Notes under the pieces: generated by a model
Seen by the model: the letters and a program-made list of their open reading frames with translations, nothing else
What the model was told of the DNA's origin: nothing
The model's database searches: none
Translations under genes and position numbers: made by a program
Shown: positions 11,291 through 22,163 of the stretch, in pieces
Layout: the number at the start of each line of letters is the position of its first letter
How positions within the stretch are numbered: the first letter of the stretch is position 1
From: Paulownia fortunei
Taxonomy: Eukaryota > Streptophyta > Magnoliopsida > Lamiales > Paulowniaceae
NCBI GenBank assembly: GCA_019321725.1
Contig: CM033115.1
Span: 10,922,673 to 10,986,672 of the forward strand
Direction of reading: 5' to 3'
DNA length: 64,000 nucleotides

Positions 11291-12025
11291 GGGGATTTTT
11301 GAATTGAACGTTTGAAAGTTCAAGCAAGTTGTAGAACACTATAAAATGACCAATACTACTCATTGGAAGCAAAATCAAACACCAAGTAGCACGCAATGAT
11401 TTCGACACTATGTGTTCAATGAAAATTTATCATTCATGACAAGGATCAAATACACACAAGAATCGCCATGTCACAAGAAAAATAATCTTTCTTTCCTTTA
11501 GACTCTATAAAGTATCAATTAGGTATCATCATAGACAATCGATAATTAAGTTATTCATTTAATCACAAAACATGAACTCAACTAACTATATCAACAAAGC
11601 ATGCTCTTAGACTATCATCACACAATATAGATACTTCAAATTGAATAAAATAGTTCCATTTTTCACATAAAGCTCAAACACACAAAATACAAATCCCACC
11701 CCAACTTTAAAATTAACATTGTCCTTAATTTATAAAGAATTTAAAGTACATAAGAGGTGAAAATAAGAAACTTTTCTTTTCAATAGATGATGCACTTGGA
11801 GTTCTTGGGAGATCCACATATTTGACCAATGCAACATCTATCTACAGAAGAAAAGAAGTCATGAAAGCAAATAGGCTAAAGCAACGAAAGTGAGAATACA
11901 AACATAGACAAAGAAACACAATAGCTAAACATGCCTAAATCTAGAAAGCGAACATATTTAAAAACTAACTAAGAAATTATTCAAAAATAAAAGAAAAAAG
12001 GGCTTAGGTTGCATCCCAAGAAGCG
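11291..12025 (-). mobile_element. 3' internal region of Athila-like element E2, minus strand
   Basis: Its reverse complement matches E1 at 16830-17570. Shared parts are the conserved block AAGCGCTTCTTGGGATGCAA (about 12028-12005), the AACATTGTCCTTAA stretch, the GTTGGGGTGGGATTTGTATT purine-rich run and TGATGATACCTAATTGATA. The region is non-coding in this family. It is bordered on the right by solo LTR F1; E2 resumes at 13637. Confidence 0.8.
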
Positions 12026-12030
12026 TTTGG

Positions 12031-13636
12031 ATAAGTGCATATTTTAACATATTTTTGTATCAAATCCTTTATACTTTTCTTGCTTTATTTTTGTTAATAT
12101 TATTATTTTATTAATGTTTTGTGTTAGGGAATAAATGGAAGCATGTTTCTAGACTTGTGCAGTTTTTGTAATTTAAGTTTAACTTCATGATCAAAAGCCC
12201 TATGGACCTAAAGCTTGTTTCATTTGAAATCCAAGAGATAGAGGTACATCTTTTCTGTTGGAAGCTCAGCCTAATTCAATCTTGATGATAGCAGAAAATT
12301 CATCCAAATAGTTGTACAAAATGGATCACCAAAATTCGGATCAGAGTTTAGCCCAGTATTGACTTATTTTACCAATTAGATTATATATCTTGAGTCCAAA
12401 TTTATTTTGGACTGAAATTAGGATATGTTATATCCAAAAATAAACAAGTTTTCTGAAGACAAGATGGTGTGAAAATGTGTCGAAATGGTAAAAACATAGG
12501 CTGCAAGTTGCTGCTGCTGTTAAAGGGCAGCTCTTGGACATGACTCGGTAATTTAACCATATCTCCTTCATCCGACCACCAAATTTGACAAAAGATATAT
12601 GAAAATATATCAGCGCCGAAAATCAAAAATTTTGATTCTTTACATATCTTTAAAATCTGGTTGTATCTGACCGAAAAATGCAATTTAATTCAATAGGTGA
12701 GAAATTTGTATAACAACTTACCAACTCTTGGCAACTAGCATACTACTTGATTAACCTCTCCATTATTTGTTTGGACTCTAGCTTATTCCAAGTACTATAA
12801 ATAAGACATGTATTAAGCTTGTAAGAACAGAGGGGTAGAGGGTTTCTTTAGGCTAAGTTATCTAGTTTGTATGTTTTCTAGTATTGTAAGTTTTTATTAG
12901 CAATAGAAATGCATTCTCTAGTTTTTCTTATATTTTGAGTCTTTGCTACTTTTGTTATGTATTTCTAAATTTCATTTTGATGAGCAAAAATGGTGAATCT
13001 CTTGATGGAGGAAGATAAATGGTTATAAGGGTAGAAATTATTTAAGTATGTTGTATTATTATTTTTATTTTTTATCTAAACCCTACTTGTTTTGTGGTGA
13101 TTCTTGATTTATATATCTCCAATGGCACAACAAATACTTGAGTTCATTTAGCTTATTGTATAATTTTATCCCACCGGCTGCTAATATAAAATCTTGATTT
13201 GTTGTTGACGAAGGTGTGCATAAATGCTTGATCCCATAAATAAGTGTTGGCGTTAATAGATAATTTGCAATAGTAAGATAATATCATGATTACCTTATTG
13301 CATGAGTTACTTGATAATAACTTCCCATTGGAACCTTCAATATGTATGGATTCCAATTGTGGCAATTAATAGAGGTAAAAAGAATAAATAACCATTTCTC
13401 TATCCAAAACTCAAGAGTGGATCCCTAATCCTCAATACTTTTATTACTTCGATTTTTTTTTTAGTTACATCATACATTAATTGTTCATATATTTTGATTC
13501 AGATAAACTCCATCCTTTTAGAAATATAAACTTTAATTCTTCAAATAACTTCCCTATGGATTGACCTCGGACTCACGAGAAATTTATTATTTACTACAAC
13601 CTGTACTTGTATTTGCAACCTTAAAGTTGTAGCACA
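12031..13636 (+). mobile_element. Solo LTR F1 (Athila-like) with 5-bp target duplication
   Basis: It matches the reverse complement of the F2 LTR (62180-63680) at both ends: ATAAGTGCATATTTTAACAT and TTTTTGTATCAAATCCTT at the start, GACCTCGGACTCACGAGAAA and TTGTAGCACA at the end. TTTGG lies directly on both sides (12026-12030, 13637-13641). Outside it, E2 continues without loss: AAGAAGCG on the left, TTTATAGTC on the right, as in E1 read in reverse. The first two bases of a canonical TGATAAG start appear lost or altered. No internal domain remains. Confidence 0.85.
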
Positions 13637-13810
13637 TTTGGTTTATAGTCGTCAACCCAACAATCTTCTTTACTCATCCCGAATCTAAAAATAAGTGTTT
13701 AGCATGCCACATTATTGTGTGCTCTAAGAGTGTAGATGATCCTTCTGGATAGGCAAGGAGAGGATCCAGAGTAACATCAAGGGCCTTTTGGACATCAACA
13801 AGTATATCCC
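13637..13810 (-). pseudogene. E2 protease-derived C-terminal tail, truncated by E1
   Basis: On the minus strand this encodes about 42 codons, VDVQKALDVTLDPL then YPEGSSTLLEH then WHAKHLFLDSG and a stop. It parallels the C-terminal end of the E1 frame (16680-16800) and the G frame (37618-37760). The protease core upstream is cut away because the E1 5' LTR begins at 13811. The matching stop codon and the same downstream block show it is the same cassette. Function unknown; see the E1 entry. Confidence 0.7.
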
Positions 13811-15706
13811 TGATAAGTTGGTTTTTTACCAATAATTCATATGCCTTTTGATTAACATTTAGTTTGTTTTCAAGTGTTTTTATTACTTTGTATGCATTTA
13901 GTTTTAAATCTTGTAGGTAATGACAATAAGAGAAGAAAATGGAAAAAAAATCAAAAACTTGGTTGAAATGTTGAAAAATTCGAGTTTGGTTCTACTAATG
14001 GCAGTTTCATATTTCAATCATAACTCTCGACCCCAATTTCATATCAACTTGATTCATGATACAATATAAATCTAATAGATAGATCTACAACTTCTATGTT
14101 TTCATAAAATCTAATTCGATCGATCTTAATGAGAAAAATCGAGTTCAAGAATCAGTACTGCGCTGAAATTATCTGGTATGACACATCTTGGTAATTCAGG
14201 CATAACTCTCTCCACAAATGTCATATTTAGTTGATTCAAGTGCCTATGGAAAGCAAGACATAGGGATACAATTCATTAGAAGACATAAAAATCCAATTCA
14301 GCCTAGAAAGAGATCAAAAAGTAATTGAAATGGGCTAAATAGTGTCAAAGTGCTAAAATGTAGGCTATCAGGACAGAATGTCCGGTACCTAGGTGCCAAA
14401 ACAGAGCACCTAGGCACCATCTGAAGCTTCCAAGATAAAATACACCGTGCCTATGTGCTATTATTCCATGCTTAGGTTCTTTCCTTCCAACAAAAAAGAC
14501 GCTGATGTATTTTTTTGGCGACAAGTGACAATGGATCATGAATTTTGGCATTTTTATGAGACATACACATTAGATACACCTATACATCATTATCCATGTG
14601 ATGATCTGGTGGATACACTAAATTGGTGGAGAGAAAAAGGAGAAAAATCCAAGAAAAGGGGAAGGATTTTAGGTTTCTTTTGAAAAGTCAAGAAAAGTAC
14701 AAGGATTTTCAGGTTTCTTTTGAAGAAATGCCAAGAAAAGTGAAAGGTTTCTGGGTTTCTTTTGGAAGACTCTTGGGGAAAGAATCATTGGGGATAAGTT
14801 TAAAAAGGGAAGATCAAGATCAACCAAGAGAAAAAAATGGAAGGATTGGTTCTTAGAACCAAATGACGCCATTTGAGGGTGCTTGGAGACAAGACCCATT
14901 CTATTTTCTGCAAATCAAAATAGGGTATTCTTGGAGAGAAAGAGTCATTCTGGGAGAAAATGAGAGCTTCATCCATTCCTTCTACTTCACAAATTGGTGA
15001 ACTAAACATTTTTTTCTAGAGGATGATGCAACCTTATTTGATACTATGTTTTGAATTTCAAATAATATTAGTTCAAGTTATTCATCTTGTTTATGTTATC
15101 TTGTTTAGAATTTCATATCGATTAATTGATCAGTAATTAAGATTGTTTGATATATGAGATTCAACACTTAAGAGAGGGAAGATTATACATGATCATAGGG
15201 ATAACACAACATAGGAATCATAGAGTTGAGAAGTTTATGAAACCTTTGAAGTTTTGAATAAGAATTCATTGAACTTTTGTAGAGTTTTATTCTTAAATTT
15301 TTATAGAGATATCAAAATTCATGTTGAAACTTATAGTTAATTCGGCACTTAAGAGAAGGAATTGATGAGTTTAGGAATTCTTAACTTACATGTGTTGTTG
15401 ACTTGAATTGGTATATTTTGAAAGGAAGAACATATGTGATAATTAGGTAAATCATTCATATAGAATTTTTTTTTATAAGGTGTTTGTTATATTACTTCAA
15501 GAACTCCACTATTACCTTTACATTTTGCTTTCTTACTTTACCTTGTTTACCAATCATCATTTGATTTTCTAGATAAAATTGAGATTATTTGAACTACGGT
15601 ACTTAATGTAATTTTTTATTACAATTCTTGTGGATACAATACTCAACTGACTGTTGTATTAAAACTTGACATCATGCACTTGTGGTTTGCAAAATATTTT
15701 ACGAAC
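13811..15706 (+). mobile_element. E1 5' LTR (Athila-like), 1896 bp
   Basis: It starts TGATAAGTTGGTTTTTTACC and ends ACGAACA just before the primer-binding site. It pairs with 18567-20055. Internal marks are paired palindromes at 14384-14418 (GGTACCTAGGTGCC, GCACCTAGGCACC), three 39-bp in-frame Lys/Glu-rich units (14649-14770), and CACTTAAGAGAGGGAAG near 15170. It is inserted in E2, cutting its protease frame. The frames at 14447-14683 and 14623-14856 lie wholly in the LTR and are not taken as genes. Confidence 0.85.
14649..14770 (+). repeat. 39-bp minisatellite in the E1 5' LTR (three units)
   Basis: Units start with CCAAGAAAAG or TCAAGAAAAG at 14649, 14688 and 14731, with period 39 then 43, and contain GGTTTCTTTTGAA. 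The 3' LTR copy has four units. The LTR pair thus differs by one unit, an insertion or loss since the element inserted. Confidence 0.8.
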
Positions 15707-15713
15707 AAGTTTT

Positions 15714-15731
15714 TGGCACCGTTGTCGGGGA
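15714..15731 (+). promoter_or_regulatory. E1 primer-binding site, tRNA-Asp type
   Basis: TGGCACCGTTGTCGGGGA, eight bases after the LTR end, is close to the TGGCGCCGTTGCCGGGGA primer site that follows the 5' LTR of many plant Athila-like gypsy elements and pairs with the 3' end of tRNA-Asp. Two C-to-T or G-to-A type changes fit age-related decay of methylated DNA. Confidence 0.85.
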
Positions 15732-15880
15732 TTGTTTTTATCATAATTGCATTAATATTGTAATGACTAAGTATTGATTTTAGTTTAGATTATTTTTATT
15801 TTCTTCCCATATTTGGATGTGGTCTTGCCTTGTATTGGGTAATATGTGTTTGAATGCATAAGGCGAGGAGTCTTGAGGCG

Positions 15881-16334
15881 ATGGCTACTAATAGCTATCA
15901 ACGACCTTCCAAGAAGTCTTCCATTGAAAAGATTGCCAGTGTTCTTAAAGTAGATCCATTTACACAATTAGCTGCACAAATTTCTTTTCTTTCTAACTAA
16001 TTTGCAACTTGGACTTCTAATGGAGCTTCTCAACGAATAGATTCCATGGCATTCACTAGCACTTCATTTATGGAAACCAAAGATGAGAACAAGGCATTAT
16101 TGGAGGAGTTGCTATGCACTTTCATTGGTGAAACAAGAGCTCGATTGCATAAGAATGAAGCAAAACTAAACAACATTGATACTCAATTAGGGCAGTTAGG
16201 AGCTTCAATTAAGTCAATGGAGACTCAAATTGGACAGGTTGCTACTGAAATTAATGCTTAAATACATAAAGAAAAATTTTCAAGTGATATAAAAATCAAT
16301 CCAAGGGAGCATTGCAATGCTATCCAACTTTAAA
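15881..16334 (+). pseudogene. E1 gag C-terminal portion (Athila-like), with stops
   Basis: From ATG at 15881 one frame reads MATNSYQRPSKKSS, passes a TAA at 15998-16000, continues through ETKDENKALLEELLCTFI, then NNIDTQLGQLGASI and METQIGQVATEI, stops at 16259, and in the same frame goes on to KFSSDIKINPREHCNAI. This ETQIGQ...PREH(C)NAI succession is the C-terminal part of Athila-type gag, where the second motif normally precedes LRSG. The N-terminal matrix/capsid part is missing, so the protein could not assemble particles. It sits 150 bp after the primer site, so the 5' internal region is shortened as well. The same part is seen in element G at 38030-38490. Confidence 0.7.
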
Positions 16335-16551
16335 GTGGAATCGAAATCAAAGGGCTAGAAATAAAAAAGTTCACAAGTTGATGAGTCAACGGCAAGCACT
16401 TTAAGTGAAAGCCCTATGGAGGAATACCTAAAGGAAGAAAAAAAACAATCAAAAGAACAAACAGGGGCTGAGAAGCACTAATTCAATTTCATTGTTTAAT
16501 TTTAGAAAGTAAGCACTAGATGAAGTAAGGCCTACTAGGGTAACTCAAGAT

Positions 16552-16800
16552 ATGCTTGGGAATGGTGACCAATTCTTGTGCTCTACAAATTTTTTCATTT
16601 TGAATATGGAAAAAGATAAGTACATCTTCACCATGTTTGGAAGACCATTCGCCGTAATAGGGGATACATTTGTTAATGTCCAAAAGACCTTTGATTCTAC
16701 TCTGGATCATCCTCACCTTGTCAATCCAGAAGGATCACCTACACTCTTGGAGCACATAAAGACGTGGCATGAGGAACACTTATTCTTAGATCCAGGATGA
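16552..16800 (+). CDS. E1 protease-derived frame with unusual conserved tail
   Basis: Open for 82 codons from MLGNGDQFLCSTNFFILNME to a TGA at 16798-16800. Residues 12-40 resemble the second half of an Athila-type aspartic protease, where FIVLDMEED...IILGRPFLATGRALIDV is typical; here it reads FILNMEKDKYIFTMFGRPFA then VNVQ. The catalytic Asp loop upstream is not seen. The last 40 residues (LDHPHLVNPEGSPTLLEH then WHEEHLFLDPG) are not part of the protease I know, yet recur in E2 and G with the same stop. No RT, RNase H or integrase follows; the internal region goes straight to the 3' non-coding part. So E1 is non-autonomous. Whether this frame is translated is unknown; it may be only a relic of an internal deletion in a common ancestor. 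Confidence 0.5.
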   Translation: MLGNGDQFLCSTNFFILNMEKDKYIFTMFGRPFAVIGDTFVNVQKTFDSTLDHPHLVNPEGSPTLLEHIKTWHEEHLFLDPG

Positions 16801-18552
16801 GTAAAGAAGATAGTCACTATAAACCAAGCGCTTCTTAGGAGGTAACCCAAGCCCTTTGTTTCCTTTGCTTTTGAATAATTTCTTAGTTAGTTTTTGAAGC
16901 ATGTTTTATTTCTAGATTTAGCCATGATGAGCTTTCCTTTGTTTAGCTATTGCATTGCTTTAATTGCAATTTCACTTTTATGAATAACCCATGTGCTTTC
17001 ATATCTTCTCTTTTTTGTGTAGATGGATGTCTCATTTGTGATATGTGTAGATCTCCCATGAACTCCGACTGTATCATCAATTGGAAATAGGAGTTTCTTA
17101 ATTCCATCTCCTGTGTGCTTTAATTCTTTAAACATTGAGGACAATGTTAATTTTAAAGTTGGGGGTGGGATTTGTATTTTGTGTATTTGAGCTTTATGTG
17201 AAAAATTGAGCCAATTTTTTCGATTTGAATTACCTATGTTATGTGATGAGAGTCCAAGAGCAAGCATGCTTTGTTGACAAACTTAGTTAAGTTCATGTTT
17301 TCTGATTAAATGAATAACTTAAATTACTGATTACCTATGATGATACCTAATTGATATTGTATGAATAAAGTCTAGAGGAAAGAAAGATTGCTAGTCTTGT
17401 GACATGGCGATTCTTGTGTGTAATTGATTCTTGTCATGAATGATGACTTCTCATTGAGCATGTTGTGTCGAAATCTTGTGAATTGCATGCTACTTGGTGC
17501 TGGATTTTTCTTCTGATGAGTTGTATTGATCATTTTGTAATGTTCCAGAACTTGCTTGATTATTCTTTGAGGTGAAATTCTAAATAACTACAAACTTGAA
17601 AATCATTTAGGCTATCTTTGACTCGTTTGTGCCTTTCAAACCTACCATGAATATATTTTATTCACTAGTTACCCCTTTGAGCTCTTTTCAAAGAATGGCA
17701 TGTGCAAGGCTTATGAATGACCACCATTCGACTTCATTTTTTGAAGCTCACTATACCAACCCTTTATAGCCTGAAAAACTAATGATTGTCCCTAAGAGAG
17801 CTTAAAGTATGATATTTTGTGCACAATCTTATAAAGGGATCATATAGAGAATGTTGAGGGCACGAATGAATGTATTTAGGGGTATGAGCAAGGAAAATAT
17901 GCAAAAAAAATGACAACTCATGTTAATGAAAAGAAACAAGTTTGTAGGTTGTAAAAGCAAAAGAACAAGAAATGAAGCCTTGGATTCATGAAAAAAAAAA
18001 GAAAAATAATATGAAAAATAAAATAAAAGAAAAGCATGAATCCTAAAGAAAAAAAAATTGGGAAAGAGAAAAGAAAGAAGGAGAGTGAGATTTTATGTAC
18101 AACGCTATATGCTCTCTTACATTGTTTATCCCTACCTTTCTTTGTAAGCCAATACCTAGGCCTTACGTCACAAGCTTATTGAAGTCCTTTTGATCCAAGT
18201 TTGCAAGTGTCTATATTAGTGGAGAATTTGTATGAAAAGCAAGCCTATGAAACACTTAGAACTCCTTTGCTTAGATAATGAGAATCATTGGTTGTAAAAT
18301 TCATACCTAAAATGCATTCATGAAACTTGAGCTTGACACTTCACACACACACGTTTTGAATTCATGACTAGATTAATGAAGCACAAGTTTTGTAGTGTCA
18401 TTCGACTAGCTTTGTGATTAACCTTTGGATTCATGTGCAATAAAAATTAATGAGGCATTTAAATTAGCTGATCAAGTTTAGTAATTCATAATTAAAGTAT
18501 GAGCCTATGATTGTTTGATTTTGAGCTTTCCTCGAGGACGAGTAAAAGGTAA
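16801..18552 (+). mobile_element. E1 3' internal non-coding region
   Basis: This begins with AAGCGCTTCTTAGGAGGTAA (16829-16848), a block that recurs in E2 and G. It then holds GGACAATGTTAATTTTAAAG and a purine-rich GTTGGGGGTGGGATTTG run (17158-17174), and an A-rich tract (17940-18075) interrupted by ATGAATCC. It ends in TTTCCTCGAGGACGAGTAAA (18525-18544), which is the usual lead-in to the PPT of Athila-like elements. M and G have counterparts on the minus strand. Antisense frames such as 17267-16947 are chance. Confidence 0.75.
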
Positions 18553-18566
18553 AATTTTGGGGTATT
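18553..18566 (+). promoter_or_regulatory. E1 polypurine tract
   Basis: AATTTTGGGGTATT stands just before the 3' LTR, where related elements have AGTGTGGGGGTATT. The G-run primes plus-strand DNA synthesis. It is partly degraded. Confidence 0.6.
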
Positions 18567-20055
18567 TAGTAAGTTGGTTTTATACCAATAATTCATATGC
18601 CTTTTGATTAATATTTACTTTGTTTTCAAGTGTTTTTAATACTTTTTATGCATTTAGTTTGAAATCTTGTAGGTAATGATAATGAGAGAAGAAAATGTAA
18701 AGAAATCAGAAATTTGATTGAAATGTTGAAGAATTAGAGTTGTGGTGCTACTGTTGGCAGTTTTTGTATTTCAATCATAACTCTCGCCCTAATTTCATAC
18801 CAACTAAATTCTTGATCTATTGGAAATCCAAGAGATAGATCTACAACTTCAATATTTACACAAAATCCAATTCGGTTGATCTCAATGAGAAACACCGAGT
18901 TCAAGAATCAGCACTGTGATGAAATTATCTAGTATGACACATCTTGGTAATTCAGGCATAACTCTCTCCACATATGTCGTATTTAGTTGATTCAAGTACC
19001 TATGGAAATCAAGACATAGGGTACAATTCATTATAAGACATAAAATCCAATTCAACCTAAAAAGAGGTTAAAAAGCAGTTGAAATGGGCTAAAGAGTGTC
19101 AAAGTGCTGAAATGGAGGCTACCAAGACAGAATGCCCGGTGCCTAGGCACCAAAATTGAGCGCCTAGCTGCCATCCAAAGCTTCCAAGACAGAATACATA
19201 GTGCCTAGACACCATTATTCCACGCTTAGGTTCTTCCCTTCCAATAAAAATGATGCTGATGTATTTTTTTGGCGACAAGTGGCAATGGATCATGAATTTT
19301 GGTATTTTTATGAGATATATACATTAGATACACCTATACATCATTAAACATGTGATGCTCTAATGGATACACTAAATTGGTGGAGAGAAAAAGGAGAAAA
19401 AGCCAAGAAAAGGGGAAAGATTTCAAGTTTCTTTTGAAAAGCCAAGAAAATGGGAAAGATTTCAGGTTTCTTTTGAAAAGCCAAGAAATGTGGAAGGATT
19501 TTCAAGTTTCTATTGAAGAAATGCCAAGAAAAGTGGAAGGTTTCAGGATTTTTTTTGGAAGACTCTTACAGAAAGAATCATTGGGGAGAAGTTTAAAAAG
19601 GGAAGATCAAGATCAACCAAGGGAAAAAAGGGGAGGATTGGTTCTTAGAACCAAATGAGGCCATTGGAGGGTACTTGGAGACAAAAACTATTCCATTTTC
19701 TGCAAATCAAAACAGGGTATTCTTGGAGACAAAGAGTCATTCTAGGAGAAAATGAGAGCTTCATCTATTCCTTCCACTTCACAAATGAGCGAACAATTTC
19801 CATGTTCTTTCTTATTTATTTCTTAAAGTTGTATTCATCCATGGTGAACTAAATATTTCTTTCTAGAAGATGATGTAACCTTATTTGATACTATGTTTTG
19901 AATTCCAAATAATATTAGTTCAAGTTATTCATCTTATTTGTGTTATTTTGTTTATAATTTTATATTGATTAATTAATCACTAATTGAGATTGTTTGACGT
20001 ATGAGATTTAGCACTCGAGAGAGGGAAGATTATACATGATCATAAGGATAACACC
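18567..20055 (+). mobile_element. E1 3' LTR, cut at inversion breakpoint
   Basis: It follows the PPT and starts TAGTAAGTTGGTTTTATACC (TGATAAG in the 5' LTR). It tracks the 5' LTR through the GGTGCCTAGGCACC palindrome (19138-19151), four 39-bp units (19402-19560) and the GAGAGAGGGAAGATTATACA stretch. It stops at GATAACACCAC (about 20055), about 500 bp short of the expected end. C-type LTR sequence follows abruptly. At least the next 180 bp of the LTR lies inverted at 6043-6226. Confidence 0.85.
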
Positions 20056-22151
20056 ACCAATGCCTATGTATGTATGCTCAATGGACATGAATGATAGTAA
20101 TACGTGCCCTCTGCCACGCACATATGATCTATGATATTACATATAAACCACACATTTACTATGTTTATGCATTATAGTTGCAAATGAATATTTACTTATC
20201 TTTGATCAGTTGTGTGTTACTTTTAGGTTTTTTAAGTATTACTCCCCAACCTTAAATGTGAAATAATATATAAAAATATAAGATATCAATCACCATCCTC
20301 AATTAACAAGTTCGTTATACCTCCTAATGTAGTATGAAGATCTTGAATCTCAATTTAACTAAACAACTTTGCCACTTAAAAATTATAACCGAATACAACC
20401 TTCTACGCAGCTTTGTTCCATATCTTAAATGTATGCTAACCTCATTCAATTAATGTATTATAACTCTTATAATATCCTCCTAAATTTTAGGAATCAAATG
20501 CACCACATCTATGTCATCTATGTTGGAAAATGTTAATGAACCAAATGCGACAGATTCACAATTTCACATTTTTTTGCTGTCACATTAATTTGCATAATGA
20601 TTTTGACACCCATAGACATATTCATTCACTGCCCATTTTTTTATCAAACTTAGATAACATAAAAAAAAGGTAACCATGTCATATAATGGCTAAAACTCAC
20701 GGATATAGGTTCCCAAGTTCAGCTTCCTTCATAGCATATTGAAACAAATTTTTCCTACCATGATACTTTTGCGCACTTCATGACATTAATGGTTTTGGCA
20801 CCCGTACGTATATTCTATCACTCCCAAATGTTTTACCACACTTAGATAATATATACACAGAGACAACCAAGTTATATTCTTGCCAAAACTAATGGATTTA
20901 ATGCTGTAAAACTAGTTCCCTTCACAAAGGACAGAATCTGGAATTCGATGGTGACAGTTTTGAACATCTTTTAAATATCATGCACTATTTCAATTTCTAA
21001 CCAATGAAAATTTATTCTAATACTCTTAACTCATATATGAATATGTATATGATGATACTTATAGGTTTTAGTCAACATAACATACACTTTTGAACCCTAA
21101 AACACAATAAAACAATAAGGTGATAGTTTCTGCCACAAGTATTTCTTATTAAGTGTTTGTCATCAAAAACCCTTTCTTTGTGCACCAAAGTCTAACAAAA
21201 AGCTTTATAAAACTTTTATAAGAGATATTCAAATCTTAGTACACAATAAACCCATTTAAAATAATCTAAAAACCAAAGGCAATACCATAGGTAAGTGTTA
21301 CATATGCAGATTTTGAGGTTAAACTTGATGGTAATCACTTCTCCTTTGTTTTTCTTGCTTTTATTTCAACTTGGAATCAATTTGGAGCACTTGGAGATCT
21401 TAAGGTGTGATTTTGGAAGCTGAAAATGGCTGAAATAAGGGTTTGGTCGTGGCTTAATGGTGAAGGAAAGCTTGAGGTGGCACTTGAGGTGCTTGCTTAA
21501 GCCTGGTAACAAGCATGAGGTGTCAAGTTAGGGTATAAATTTGACCTTTCACCCATCTTTCAAGCCTAGATCAGATGTATCTTACTATTCATTAATTTTA
21601 CTGCATCCTATTTTAATTACCACAAGATCCCATAGATAATTCATAAGCTAATTTCCTACCCATTCATTTAATTTCTTACCCGATTGTCACCCGATTCATG
21701 AATAATTGTCCATGTTAAAAATTATATAATCTTATATATAAATTAATATTGTAATATCACCTTTCAATCATAGTATCTTATGTCCAATGTCCCAAATATT
21801 CAATTTACCCATATATACTTTTGAAATACCTGGATGAAATCGAATCAAACTGTATAAGCTTACTAGTAACACTTTTAACACTTCCAAAATTATAACCTAT
21901 ATATCCCATCTATATCCAATATTGATCAACATCATTTTCTTCTTATTTCAATATAAAATCAACTACTTAGATTAGGAAATTCAATAACTAATACCGTGAA
22001 AGAGCTTCAGAATCAAGTTTAATATTCAAGAATATCGTATAAAATGAAATAAATTATGAAATATTAATAGAAATACAAGTATCATATAAAATTAACACGT
22101 AATACATGAATCATAATGGCCAAGTGAGTAGTGTGAGGCTTAGCTATTTCA
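20056..22151 (-). mobile_element. C1 3' LTR (Ty3/gypsy), truncated
   Basis: It aligns with 29484-31522, the C1 5' LTR, over its full 2.1 kb with small indels. On the minus strand it starts TGAAATAGCTAAGCCTCACA at 22151, straight after the PPT. The last 1 kb of LTR is absent here and most of it is present in reverse at 6227-7075. No coding content. Confidence 0.85.
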
Positions 22152-22163
22152 TCCTCCACTCGT
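22152..22163 (-). promoter_or_regulatory. C1 polypurine tract
   Basis: On the minus strand ACGAGTGGAGGA lies directly before the LTR start TGAAATAGC and after TTTCGATGATGAAATTTTTA. The latter is the degraded form of the TTTCGAGGACGAAATT...GGGG PPT region usual in plant Tekay/Del-type gypsy elements. Confidence 0.8.

Noticed and set aside
14623..14856. Lys/Glu-rich frame, repeated at 19377-19658, as a possible gene
   Set aside because: Both copies lie wholly in the E1 LTRs and come from a 39-bp minisatellite; the repetition is explained by the LTR pair.
13811..20055. E1 as an autonomous retrotransposon
   Set aside because: The internal region is 2.9 kb and passes from protease remnant straight to the 3' non-coding part; no RT, RNase H or integrase motif on either strand.
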